The notes under the pieces: model-generated
Seen by the model: the letters and a program-made list of their open reading frames with translations, nothing else
What the model was told of the DNA's origin: nothing
Database searches by the model: none
Program-made: the position numbers and the translations under genes
DNA from: Actinomycetota bacterium
GTDB lineage: Bacteria; Actinomycetota; Acidimicrobiia; Acidimicrobiales; Aldehydirespiratoraceae
DNA length: 64,000 nucleotides
Assembly (NCBI GenBank): GCA_029979265.1
Contig: JAPOHW010000003.1
Location: forward strand, 1-64,000
Direction of reading: 5' to 3'
Part shown: positions 53,924 to 63,333 of the stretch, in pieces
How positions within the stretch are numbered: the first letter of the stretch is position 1
Layout of the letters: each line of letters starts with the position of its first letter

Positions 53924-55135
53924 ATGAGTCACCTCCTCCACCCGTTCACCATCCCGGCAAAGGACACGTCCGACTTCGTCAGAATCGTCTCCGGAAAGGG
54001 CGCCGTCCTGACCCTGTCGGACGGTCGTCAGATTCTCGACGGTATGGCCTCGCTCTGGTACTGCAACGTCGGCTACGGGCACCCGAAGGTCAATGAAGCG
54101 ATCATGAGCCAACTCGGTTCCATCCACGCCCATCACATCTTCGATCCGTTCACCAACGATGTCGCCGAGGCAGCGGCTGCTGCGATCGTCGAGCGGGCAC
54201 CGATGCCTGGCGGGAAGGTGTTCTTCGGCCAGTCCGGCTCCGAGGCGGTCGACACGGCCCTCAAACTGGCTCGGGCCGCCCAGGTGCAGGCGGGCCACCC
54301 GGACAAGACGATCGTGATCTCTCGCTCGAACGGCTATCACGGCACGAACTACGGCGGCACGTCGGCCCAGGGATTCGAGGTGTATCGCGAGGGCTGGGGC
54401 GGTCTGGTGCCGGATCATGTCCATGTGCCCGGCAATGACATCGAGGCGCTCGCCACCGTGTTTGCCGAGCACGGCGCTCGTATCGCTGCTGTGATTGCCG
54501 AACCATTGCAGGGTGCCGGTGGGGTCATTCCACCAGCACCGGGATATCTCGAAGCGATTCGTCGGCTCTGCTCCGAGCACGGTGCGCTGTACATCAGTGA
54601 CGAGGTCATCTGTGGCTTCGGTCGTCTGGGTCAATGGTTCGGCGCGGCGCACTACGGCATCGAGCCCGACATGGTCACATTCGCCAAGGCGGTGACCTCC
54701 GGGTATGTGCCGCTCAGTGGTGTGATCGTCGGTGAGCGAGCGCTGGGCATGCTCGAGAACGATCCGGAATGGAAGCTCAATCACGGCTTCACCTACTCGG
54801 GCCACCAGACCGCCTGCGCTGCAGCTCTGGCCTGCATCGAGGTCACCGAGGAAGAGGGGCTCTTGGAACGCGCCAGGGTGCTCGGCGCTCGACTCCGCAA
54901 GGGCCTCCAGACCTTGGCCGATGACGGTCTCTACGCCGAACTGCGAGGTGATGGCTTCGTCTATGCGTTGGTCACCCACGAGGATCAGGCCCCGATCGAT
55001 GTGCGATGGCGGGCTCTCGACCAGGGGGTGATCGTGCGCCCGATGGCCGACTCGATCGGATTTTGTCCGCCGCTCGTCAGCACCGAAGCGCAGGTCGATC
55101 AGCTCGTCGATGCTGCGGCAGCAGCTGCCCGCTGA
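53924..55135 (+). CDS. class III (omega) aminotransferase
   Basis: 'GMASLWYCNVGYGHPKVNEAI', 'FFGQSGSEAVDTALKLAR', 'LYISDEVICGFGRLGQWFGAAHYGIEPDMVTFAKAVTSGYVPLSGVIV'. Confidence 0.93.
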   Translation: MSHLLHPFTIPAKDTSDFVRIVSGKGAVLTLSDGRQILDGMASLWYCNVGYGHPKVNEAIMSQLGSIHAHHIFDPFTNDVAEAAAAAIVERAPMPGGKVFFGQSGSEAVDTALKLARAAQVQAGHPDKTIVISRSNGYHGTNYGGTSAQGFEVYREGWGGLVPDHVHVPGNDIEALATVFAEHGARIAAVIAEPLQGAGGVIPPAPGYLEAIRRLCSEHGALYISDEVICGFGRLGQWFGAAHYGIEPDMVTFAKAVTSGYVPLSGVIVGERALGMLENDPEWKLNHGFTYSGHQTACAAALACIEVTEEEGLLERARVLGARLRKGLQTLADDGLYAELRGDGFVYALVTHEDQAPIDVRWRALDQGVIVRPMADSIGFCPPLVSTEAQVDQLVDAAAAAAR

Positions 55136-55137
55136 TC

Positions 55138-55180
55138 CACTCGGTTTCCGGTCGTGCGACGATCACTCACCGAGTGATCG
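55138..55180 (+). terminator. putative structured intergenic element / attenuator with two alternative hairpins
   Basis: CGATCACTC-ACC-GAGTGATCG (55160-55180), mutually exclusive with CACTCGGT/ACCGAGTG (55138-55145/55169-55176); no clear U-tract. Confidence 0.4.
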
Positions 55181-55251
55181 CACCTGTCTGCGGGTTCTGC
55201 ACGGTGCCAGGTGGGCTGCGCAGTCGCATTGCGTTGCCTACACTGCCGGGA

Positions 55252-55348
55252 GACAACCAACCGGGGAGCTCGCAACGCCGGGCTGAGAGGTCGACAGCCG
55301 TCGACGACCCGACAGAACCTGATCTGGGTAATGCCAGCGGAGGAAGTC
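55252..55348 (+). promoter_or_regulatory. TPP (THI element) riboswitch
   Basis: Conserved 'GGGCTGAGAGG', 'CCGACAGAACCTGATCTGGGTAATGCCAGCGGAGGAAGTC' directly upstream of thiBPQ. Confidence 0.96.
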
Positions 55349-56392
55349 ATGAAAACGCTGTCGCTTTCGTTGCTGGCTGTCGTGGTGCTCACGGCAGCGT
55401 GTGGTGGTGAAGATCGAGCGGGCGAGTTCGGCAGTGACCCGGGTGGTACGACCGTCACTCTCATGACGCACGACTCGTTTGCGATCTCTGACTCGGTCTG
55501 GGAAGCCTTCACGGCCGAGACAGGCGTGACCGTCGAACTTCTCCAAGTGGGTGATGCGGGGGCGATGGTGAGCGAGGCGATCCTCACCAAGGACGCGCCG
55601 ATCGCCGATGTGATCTTTGGGGTCGACAACACCTTTCTCCAGCGCGGACTCGACGCTGCGCTCTTCCAGCCCTACGAGTCCCCGAACCTCGACCGTGTGT
55701 TCGACGAGCTGAAGCTCGACGACGACAACCGCGTCACGCCGATCAGCTTCGGGGATGTGTGCGTCAACTACTGGATCGATGCACTCCCCGGTGCTGCGGT
55801 GCCAACGACGCTGGAGGACCTCACGAACGAGCGCTATGCAGGTCAACTGGTGGTGCAGTCACCCGAGACGTCCTCGCCGGGGCTTGCGTTCCTGTTGGCC
55901 ACAATCGTCGGTACTGATGACTGGGAGCAGTTCTGGGCCAATCTGGTCGCCAACGACGTCAGCATCGCAGCCGGCTGGGAGGACGCGTATTACGGCGAGT
56001 TCATCGCCGGCGGCGGTGAGCGATCGATCGTCGTCTCGTATGCGTCGAGTCCACCGGCCGAGGTGATTTTCGCCGACCCCCCGATCGACGTTGCCCCCAC
56101 CGGGGTCCTCCTCGACTCCTGCTTCCGTCAGATCGAGTTCGCCGGCGTGCTCGCCGGTGCTGCCAATCCCTCCGGTGCGGCTGCCCTGATCGATTTCATG
56201 CTCACCGACACCTTCCAGGAGGATGTGCCGCTCAACATGTTCGTCTTCCCGGCATCGCAGTCGGCTGCACTGCCGCCGGAATTCGTCGAGCACACGACGG
56301 TTCCGATCGCGCCACACATCATGGATCCCGCCGAGATCGAGGCGAATCGAGATGCCTGGGTCGACCGCTGGGTCGAGATCGTTCTCGGGTGA
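55349..56392 (+). CDS. thiB: thiamine ABC transporter substrate-binding lipoprotein
   Basis: 'MKTLSLSLLAVVVLTAACGGED' lipobox; 'VTLMTHDSFAISDSVWEAFTAETGVTVELLQVGDAGAMVSEAILTKDAPIADVIFGVDNTFL'; TPP riboswitch upstream. Confidence 0.93.
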   Translation: MKTLSLSLLAVVVLTAACGGEDRAGEFGSDPGGTTVTLMTHDSFAISDSVWEAFTAETGVTVELLQVGDAGAMVSEAILTKDAPIADVIFGVDNTFLQRGLDAALFQPYESPNLDRVFDELKLDDDNRVTPISFGDVCVNYWIDALPGAAVPTTLEDLTNERYAGQLVVQSPETSSPGLAFLLATIVGTDDWEQFWANLVANDVSIAAGWEDAYYGEFIAGGGERSIVVSYASSPPAEVIFADPPIDVAPTGVLLDSCFRQIEFAGVLAGAANPSGAAALIDFMLTDTFQEDVPLNMFVFPASQSAALPPEFVEHTTVPIAPHIMDPAEIEANRDAWVDRWVEIVLG

Positions 56393-58005
56393 TGCGAACT
56401 CGGCTTGGCATCGGTGCCGGCGGCGCCATGGTGCTCCTGCCGATCATGTTCATCGGCCTGTTCTTTCTGTTCCCGGTCGGCACGGTTGTGGGGCGGGGAC
56501 TGGGCGGTGAGGGACTCGATGCCGTCGGCGAACTGATGAGGTCGTCGAGACAACGCAGCGTTCTCTGGTTCACGTTCTGGCAAGCAGTGGTCTCCACTGT
56601 GCTCACCCTGGCAGTCGCCCTGCCGGCGGCCGCCACGGTCGGCGGATTGAGCGACCGGGCTCGCCGCGTCGTGCGATCGCTCGTGACCGTGCCGTTCGTT
56701 CTGCCCACAGTCGTCGTCGCCGGTGCCTTCGACGAGCTCTTTTTCGCCACGGGGCTCGACTCCGGCGCATTCCGGCTCCGGCACACGGTGTGGGCGATCC
56801 TGATCGCGCACATCTTTTTCAACTACGCGGTTGTCGTTCGGGTGGTGGGAACCGCATGGGCCGGACTCGACGGTCGGCAGGCCGAGGCGGCCAGAGTGCT
56901 CGGCGCCTCCCGCTGGTGGGCATGGCGGGAGGTGACGTTGCCGTTGCTCCGCCCGGCGATCAGCTCGGCATCGGCAATCGTCTTTCTGTTCTCGTTCACC
57001 TCCTTCGGTGCGGTGTTGATCCTCGGTGGACCCAGACGGGCAACGCTCGAGACGGAGATCTACCGATATGCCGTCAGTCGCACCGATCTGACCGGCGCTG
57101 CTGCGCTGGCGGTGGTCCAACTGGCAGCGGTCCTTGCGCTGGTCGCCGTGTCGACCTGGCTCGAGCGTCGCCGTCCTGCACCCATCCGAATGGCACGCTC
57201 GACGCCGACACTCAGGTCGCGATCGGGCCGGTGGATCAACGCCGTCGTCGCCAGTGCGCTCCTCGGCGTTCCGCTCGCCGTTCTCGTCGAACGCTCGTTC
57301 TCGACCGGCACCGGCTACGGCCTCGGACACTACGAGGCGCTCGGCACCCGAGTCCGTCAACTCCCGGCACCGGCGACCACGGCGTTGTGGAACTCGGTCC
57401 ACTATGCGGTGTTGGCCACTGCACTCGCCGTGCTGATCGGCGTGGTGGCCTCGGTGGTGGTTGTCCACGGTCGCTCGGGCTGGCGGCGGCTCTTCGACCT
57501 CGGTCTGACCCTGCCGCTCGGGACGTCCGCCGTCACCATCGGTTTCGGCATGCTCGTTGCGCTGGACGAGCCGCCGGTCGACTTTCGAACCCGCTGGTGG
57601 ATCATTCCTGTCGCCCACGCGCTGGTCGGAGTTCCCTTCGTGGTTCGCACGATGGTCCCTCTTCTGCGATCGATCGACCCGTCCATCCGCGAAGCCGCTG
57701 CTGTGCTCGGTGCGTCTCGACGGCGTATTCGTCGCGAAATCGACCTCGTGATCGGTGCGCGTGGGGCTCTGGTGGGGGGCGGGTTCGCCTTTGCCGTTTC
57801 GCTCGGTGAGTTCGGGGCAACGTCGTTCCTTCCCCGGCGCCCCGATGATGTGACTGCGCCGGTCGCACTCTTCCGGCTCCTGTCGACACCGGGCGATCTC
57901 CTCCGAGGTCAGGCGATGGCGCTTGCCGTGGTGCTCATGGTGCTCGTCTCGGTGTCGGTGTTCGTGATCGAGTCATCCCACGGCACGACGGAAGGATCGC
58001 TCTGA
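56389..58005 (+). CDS. thiP: thiamine ABC transporter permease
   Basis: Two BPD-type permease halves ('EAARVLGASRWWAWREVTLPLLRPAI', 'EAAAVLGASRRRIRREIDL'). Confidence 0.92.
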   Translation: MMRTRLGIGAGGAMVLLPIMFIGLFFLFPVGTVVGRGLGGEGLDAVGELMRSSRQRSVLWFTFWQAVVSTVLTLAVALPAAATVGGLSDRARRVVRSLVTVPFVLPTVVVAGAFDELFFATGLDSGAFRLRHTVWAILIAHIFFNYAVVVRVVGTAWAGLDGRQAEAARVLGASRWWAWREVTLPLLRPAISSASAIVFLFSFTSFGAVLILGGPRRATLETEIYRYAVSRTDLTGAAALAVVQLAAVLALVAVSTWLERRRPAPIRMARSTPTLRSRSGRWINAVVASALLGVPLAVLVERSFSTGTGYGLGHYEALGTRVRQLPAPATTALWNSVHYAVLATALAVLIGVVASVVVVHGRSGWRRLFDLGLTLPLGTSAVTIGFGMLVALDEPPVDFRTRWWIIPVAHALVGVPFVVRTMVPLLRSIDPSIREAAAVLGASRRRIRREIDLVIGARGALVGGGFAFAVSLGEFGATSFLPRRPDDVTAPVALFRLLSTPGDLLRGQAMALAVVLMVLVSVSVFVIESSHGTTEGSL

Positions 58006-58943
58006 TGCTGCGAGTCGATGCATTGACCGTCAGGTTCGGAGGTGTCCGTGCGGTCGACAACGTCTCGTTCGAGTTGGCAGAAGGGGAGCGGCTCGCCGTG
58101 CTCGGGTCGAGCGGATGTGGCAAGTCAACCTTGCTGCGGGCGATCGCAGGCCTCGAAGCCGGTGACGGGACAGTGTCGGTCGATGGTACCGACCTGACCC
58201 ATGCTGCGCCGGACCACCGGCCCATCGGGTTGATGTTCCAGGACCATGCGCTGTTCCCGCACCGCACCGTGGAACAGAACGTGGCCTTCGGTCTTCGCAT
58301 GGCCGGTGAAGCAGACCGTGCCCGCACCCGGCGGGTGCGAGAGATGTTGGCGCTCGTCGGGCTGGAGGGCTTCGGCGGTCGCGAGATCGCAACACTTTCG
58401 GGTGGTGAGGCACAACGGGTTGCGCTCGCCCGCGCATTGGCACCTGCGCCGAAGGTCCTGCTCCTCGACGAGCCGCTGGGGTCACTCGACCGGCACCGCC
58501 GCGAGCGGCTCATCGACGAACTCCCCGACGTGTTGCAGGAAACCGGCACCGCGGCGATTCATGTGACCCACGATCACGACGAGGCGTTTGCGATCGGCGA
58601 TCGACTGGCGGTGATGCATGCCGGGAAGCTGCTGCAGGTTGGACCGCCCGGTGAGGTCTGGGAGGCCCCGACGTCGATCACCGTGGCTCGAGTACTCGGC
58701 CACACCAACGAAATCGTCGACGGCTCGGCCACAGTCGTGTGGCGCGCGGATGCGATGATCGTCGACCCGACGGGACCGCACGAAGCAACCGTGGATCGTG
58801 TGCAGTTCCGGGGAACATCCCACGCCGCTCGGCTGCGCACCTCCGATGGTCGGATGCTGCGGTTCCTGCTCGACGATCCGCCGACCGTGGGTGACGACGT
58901 TCGCTTCCGGATCGATCCCGCTCGTGTCCTCCGGTTCGACTGA
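58005..58943 (+). CDS. thiQ: thiamine ABC transporter ATP-binding protein
   Basis: 'LAVLGSSGCGKSTLLRAIAGLE', 'TLSGGEAQRVALARALAPAPKVLLLDEPLGSLDR'. Confidence 0.92.
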   Translation: MLRVDALTVRFGGVRAVDNVSFELAEGERLAVLGSSGCGKSTLLRAIAGLEAGDGTVSVDGTDLTHAAPDHRPIGLMFQDHALFPHRTVEQNVAFGLRMAGEADRARTRRVREMLALVGLEGFGGREIATLSGGEAQRVALARALAPAPKVLLLDEPLGSLDRHRRERLIDELPDVLQETGTAAIHVTHDHDEAFAIGDRLAVMHAGKLLQVGPPGEVWEAPTSITVARVLGHTNEIVDGSATVVWRADAMIVDPTGPHEATVDRVQFRGTSHAARLRTSDGRMLRFLLDDPPTVGDDVRFRIDPARVLRFD

Positions 58944-58984
58944 GACCGTCAGGCGTCGAGAGCGATCGAAACTATGGTCGATCC

Positions 58985-59824
58985 ATGGCGACGGCGCACA
59001 ACGGTGACATCGAGCTCTATTACGACACCTTCGGGTTTCCCGTCGACGGGTCCGACGACCCGGCGATCATCTGCATCCCGGGTATGGGAAGCCAATGCAT
59101 CATCTTTGCCGATGCGTTCTGCCACGCACTCGTCGACCGAGGCTTCTTCGTTCTCCGCATGGACAACCGCGACGTCGGACTGTCGACCAAGACGGATGCG
59201 TCGCTCGAATACACCCTCTCGGACATGGCGGCCGACGTCACGGCGGTGCTCGACGCCGCCGGCGTGCAGAAGGTCGTCGTACTCGGCATGTCGCTCGGGG
59301 GAATGGTTGCCCAGCAGACGGCGATCGACCATCCCGATCGGCTCCGAGCGCTGGTCTCGGTCGCCTCGTCGTGCGGTGACCCCACCCTGCCGGGTGCTGC
59401 GCCGGAGATCGTTGCGGCGCTAATGAAGCCGGGCGAGGCGACGATCGACGCGCAGATCGAATCCGACATCGAGTCTCGCCGGCTGTGGTCCAATCCCGAC
59501 TGGTTCGATGCAGATGCCCTTCGAGTATTTTTCGCCGCTGTCTACGAGCGGCAGTTCGACAGTGGTGGCGGACTTCGCCAGTACGCCGCTGTCATGCGTT
59601 CGCCGGCCTGGATGAACGCCCTGCAGGATCTCGACGTTCCGACGCTCGTCGTACACGGCGAGAACGACACCCTGGTCTTGCCCGAGCATGGTCGCCGCAC
59701 CGCCGAACTCATACCGGGCGCGGACTATCTCGAGATTGATGGGTTTGCCCACGACTTCGTGTATCAGATGTGGCCGCCACTGATCGAAGCAACCACTGCG
59801 CTCACCGCTCGCACGTTCGCCTGA
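58985..59824 (+). CDS. alpha/beta fold hydrolase
   Basis: '[33 protein letters not shown]', '[38 protein letters not shown]'. Confidence 0.9.
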   Translation: MATAHNGDIELYYDTFGFPVDGSDDPAIICIPGMGSQCIIFADAFCHALVDRGFFVLRMDNRDVGLSTKTDASLEYTLSDMAADVTAVLDAAGVQKVVVLGMSLGGMVAQQTAIDHPDRLRALVSVASSCGDPTLPGAAPEIVAALMKPGEATIDAQIESDIESRRLWSNPDWFDADALRVFFAAVYERQFDSGGGLRQYAAVMRSPAWMNALQDLDVPTLVVHGENDTLVLPEHGRRTAELIPGADYLEIDGFAHDFVYQMWPPLIEATTALTARTFA

Positions 59825-59892
59825 GCTGTGTCCCTTCTTCGTCGCGAACTAGCATCGGCGAGCCTCACCTCAGACAGTCTCAGGAGCACGCC

Positions 59893-61035
59893 ATGGGTCC
59901 ACTCGCCGGAGTCCGCATCATCGAACTTGCCGGGATCGGACCCGGCCCGTTCTGCGCAATGATGTTGGCGGACATGGGGGCGGACGTGATCCGTGTCGAT
60001 CGAGCCGGCGCCGTACGTGGTGGCGATCCGAGCACGCCGCCGGCCGACGTGATGAACCGCGGTCGTCGTTCGATCGGGGTCGACCTGAAGTCGCCGGGTG
60101 GCGTCGAGACCGTGATGCGTCTGGTCGAGTCGGCCGACGCACTGATGGAGGGATTTCGGCCGGGTGTCACCGAGCGTCTCGGTCTCGGTCCTGACGACTG
60201 TCTGGCCCGCAACCCTGCGCTCGTCTACGGGCGCATGACCGGCTGGGGGCAAGACGGCCCGTACGCCCTTGCGGCTGGTCACGACATCAACTACATCTCG
60301 CTCGCCGGCGCGCTCGACAGCTACGGCCGCCGGGGGCAGGCCCCCGTTCCGCCGATCAACATGGTTGGCGACTTCGGCGGCGGGGGCATGTACCTGGCGT
60401 TCGGGATGGTCTGTGCGATTCTCGAGGCCCGCGGCAGTGGGCAGGGTCAGGTTGTCGATGCCGCGATGGTCGATGGTGCCGCGTCGCTCATGTCGTTCAT
60501 CCATGGCTTCCGAGCGATGGGGGTCTGGAACGACGAGCGCGGCACCAACATGCTCGACACTGGATCACACTTCTACGACGTCTACGAGACGAGCGACGGC
60601 CGATATGTGTCGATCGGTTCGATCGAGCCGCAGTTCTACGCCGAACTGCGCGAGAAGCTCGAACTCACCGACCCGAAGTGGGATCAGCAGATGAGTCGGA
60701 GCGCCTGGCCCGAACTCAAGGAAGAGCTGGCAGCGATCTTCAAGACCCGCACGCGCGACGAGTGGTGTGACGTGATGGAGCACACCGACATCTGCTTCGC
60801 CCCCGTGCTGTCGCTGGCCGAGGCTCCCCAGCATCCTCACAACGTCCATCGCGGCACCTTCATCGAGTACGAGGGCATCACCCAGCCCCGTCCGGCCCCT
60901 CGATTCAGCCGCACCGACTCCGAGATCCAGCGGCCCCCGGCCCACGCCGGTCAGCACACCGATGAGGTCCTCAGCGACTATGGATTCGGCGCGGACGAGA
61001 TTGCGTCGCTGCGAGACAGCGGCGCAATCGCCTGA
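59893..61035 (+). CDS. CaiB/BaiF CoA-transferase family, alpha-methylacyl-CoA racemase-like
   Basis: '[37 protein letters not shown]', '[29 protein letters not shown]'. Confidence 0.92.
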   Translation: MGPLAGVRIIELAGIGPGPFCAMMLADMGADVIRVDRAGAVRGGDPSTPPADVMNRGRRSIGVDLKSPGGVETVMRLVESADALMEGFRPGVTERLGLGPDDCLARNPALVYGRMTGWGQDGPYALAAGHDINYISLAGALDSYGRRGQAPVPPINMVGDFGGGGMYLAFGMVCAILEARGSGQGQVVDAAMVDGAASLMSFIHGFRAMGVWNDERGTNMLDTGSHFYDVYETSDGRYVSIGSIEPQFYAELREKLELTDPKWDQQMSRSAWPELKEELAAIFKTRTRDEWCDVMEHTDICFAPVLSLAEAPQHPHNVHRGTFIEYEGITQPRPAPRFSRTDSEIQRPPAHAGQHTDEVLSDYGFGADEIASLRDSGAIA

Positions 61036-61856
61036 TGGCGACCGCGGTTTTCTTCCACGCCCATCCCGACGACGAGGCGATCGCGACCGGTGGCACGATG
61101 CTGATCGGGGCCCAGCGCGGCCATCGCATCGTGCTGGTCTGTGCCACCGACGGTGGGAGGGGCGAAGCAGCGCCCGAGATGATTCCGGTCGGGGACACGC
61201 TCGCCGACGTACGAGCTCGCGAGCTTCGTGCAGCCGGTGACGTGCTCGGTGTCAGCCGGCTCGAGTTCCTCGGCTACCGAGATTCAGGGATGGAGGGCGA
61301 GGCGACCAACGATGATCCGGGCTGCTTCTGGCAAGCCGACGTCGACGAGGCAGCAGAACGACTCGCAGCGATCCTGCGCAGCGAGAATGCACAGCTCGTC
61401 ACCTTCTACGACCCGATCGGCGGCTACAACCATCCCGACCACATCCAGGTGCATCGAGTCGGGAAGCGGGCCGCCGAGCTCGCTGGTGTGCCCCACTGCT
61501 TCGAATCGACCATGAACCGTGAGCAGATGAAGGGTTTCGCCGACGACCCGGCATGGGCCGAGATGACCGACGAGGGGTCGAGCGACGACGACGGTGCAGG
61601 GCAACGTGACCTGCTCGAAGCAGAGCTGGGGACGCCGGCTGCCAAGATCACCCATGCAGTCGATGTTTCGGCCGTGATCGAGGCCAAACGATCGGCAATG
61701 GCTGCCCACCGGTCGCAGATCACCGACGACTCCGTGTTTCTCCGCCTTCCGGCCGATGCCTTTGTTCGGGCGTTCGGCGTCGAGTGGTTCGTGGAGCGCG
61801 GCGCGCCGCGATCCGGTGAGCCGTACCAGCGTGACATCTTCTCGCGACTTGGTTGA
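61035..61856 (+). CDS. PIG-L family deacetylase
   Basis: 'AVFFHAHPDDEAIATGGTMLIGAQRGHRIVLVCATDGGRGE', 'YDPIGGYNHPDHIQVHRVG'. Confidence 0.9.
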   Translation: MATAVFFHAHPDDEAIATGGTMLIGAQRGHRIVLVCATDGGRGEAAPEMIPVGDTLADVRARELRAAGDVLGVSRLEFLGYRDSGMEGEATNDDPGCFWQADVDEAAERLAAILRSENAQLVTFYDPIGGYNHPDHIQVHRVGKRAAELAGVPHCFESTMNREQMKGFADDPAWAEMTDEGSSDDDGAGQRDLLEAELGTPAAKITHAVDVSAVIEAKRSAMAAHRSQITDDSVFLRLPADAFVRAFGVEWFVERGAPRSGEPYQRDIFSRLG

Positions 61857-61872
61857 TCTGCGCACCAGCGTG

Positions 61873-62454
61873 ATGCCGAATGTCTGTGAGAATTCGAGGG
61901 TGCCGCTGATCGAGCTCGTCGCCCCCGACCCCGCATGGCCCGCCCAGTTCGCCGATATCGAATGGGAACTCGACGCCGTGTTCGGATCGACTGCGCTGCG
62001 CATCGACCACATCGGCTCGACATCGGTCCCGGGACTTGCGGCGAAGGACATCATCGACGTGCAGGTCACGGTGGCGTCGTTGGATCCGACCATCGTCGAC
62101 GCGATGGTCGATGCAGGGTTCGTTCACCGTGACGACATCGACACCGATCGGTTGACGGGGTGTGATCAGCCCGACGAACTGCGAAAGCTGTACTTCAACG
62201 AGCGACCCGGCGACCGGCGGGCCAACATCCATGTTCGGGTCGCTGGGTGTTTGAACCAGCGGTATGCGCTGCTCTTCCGCGACCACCTCCGCGCTGACGA
62301 GGCGGTGCGCGCCGGGTACGCCGGACTCAAGGGTGTGATCGCCCGTGCGTACCCCGATGATCCCGAGAAGTACTACGACGTCAAGGACCCCGTGATGGAC
62401 ATCATTTTTCGGGGCGCCGAGTACTGGGCAGCGACGGTCGGGTGGACCCAATGA
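61873..62454 (+). CDS. GrpB (UPF0157) family protein
   Basis: 'IELVAPDPAWPAQFADIEWELDAVFGSTALRIDHIGSTSVPGLAAKDIIDVQVTV'. Confidence 0.9.
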   Translation: MPNVCENSRVPLIELVAPDPAWPAQFADIEWELDAVFGSTALRIDHIGSTSVPGLAAKDIIDVQVTVASLDPTIVDAMVDAGFVHRDDIDTDRLTGCDQPDELRKLYFNERPGDRRANIHVRVAGCLNQRYALLFRDHLRADEAVRAGYAGLKGVIARAYPDDPEKYYDVKDPVMDIIFRGAEYWAATVGWTQ

Positions 62455-62804
62455 TCGCCGATCTTCACGACGTTGTGAGCTGGGTGTTCGTCATTGCCAA
62501 CGGTGCAGCTGCGGTACTGGCCCTCATCGCCCACTCCGTCGAGTCCGTCCGTGGCCGCCATGTGTGGGTTGCGATCGGCGTGGGCTGGGTCATCGTCGTC
62601 GTGCAGACGGCACTCGGCGTTGCACTGCAGATCCAACGCGAGGTTGATGCCGGCACCCATCAGGCGTACGGGTTCGTTGCGTTCGGCTCGCTGTCGATCA
62701 TCTATGCCGGACGCACCGAGATGCGCGACCGCCCCTACCTGCTCTTCGGTCTGGGAACCCTCTGGGTGACCGGTCTCGGGATTCGAGCGATGTTCCTCTC
62801 GTGA
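62451..62804 (+). CDS. hypothetical small membrane protein
   Basis: 117 aa with three hydrophobic segments; ATGA overlap with GrpB gene. Confidence 0.65.
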   Translation: MIADLHDVVSWVFVIANGAAAVLALIAHSVESVRGRHVWVAIGVGWVIVVVQTALGVALQIQREVDAGTHQAYGFVAFGSLSIIYAGRTEMRDRPYLLFGLGTLWVTGLGIRAMFLS

Positions 62805-62829
62805 GTGGTGGCAGTGGGGGGAGCGCCCG

Positions 62830-63288
62830 ATGATCACCCTCGAGGACTTCCGGTTGTTCTGCGGTCGCACGATCGCCGGCACACTTGCTGCTGTCGACCG
62901 ACTCGACGACGAACTCGTAAATCGTCGACTCGGCCACGTTGGTGCGAACACGCCCTTCCAAATCGCCACCCACGCCTTCTCCGCTGCGGAGTGGTGGTGT
63001 TCGCACGTGGTCCTCGGGCGGCCGAGCAGCCGGGCTCGCGACGATGAGTTCGTCGCGTCCGGCACTGTGGCGGACCTCCACGCAGCGGCACGAGGAGTCC
63101 TCGACCTGCTCGACGATCTTGCTCCCGATCTCGCGGTGGCGACGGCCACGGTGCATCAACCCGCGACCGAGCAACCGCTCGGGCAGGCCTGGACCGTTGG
63201 CGCAGCAGTGCTTCATGCCTACGAGGAACTTGCCCAGCATCTGGGGCACCTCGAGATCACGGTCGACATGTTGTTGATGGAGGCCTGA
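62830..63288 (+). CDS. DinB-like / DUF664-type mycothiol-transferase-fold protein
   Basis: Four-helix pattern with 'ATHAFSAAEWWCSHVV' and 'AAVLHAYEELAQHLGHLEITVDML'. Confidence 0.7.
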   Translation: MITLEDFRLFCGRTIAGTLAAVDRLDDELVNRRLGHVGANTPFQIATHAFSAAEWWCSHVVLGRPSSRARDDEFVASGTVADLHAAARGVLDLLDDLAPDLAVATATVHQPATEQPLGQAWTVGAAVLHAYEELAQHLGHLEITVDMLLMEA

Positions 63289-63333
63289 CCGGAGGACGGG
63301 GATGTTCGATGCCGAGATCGACATCGGGCCCGC

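Noticed and set aside
56128-57618. 496-aa ORF antisense to thiB/thiP
   Set aside because: Shadow ORF with biased composition; thiBPQ supported by the TPP riboswitch.
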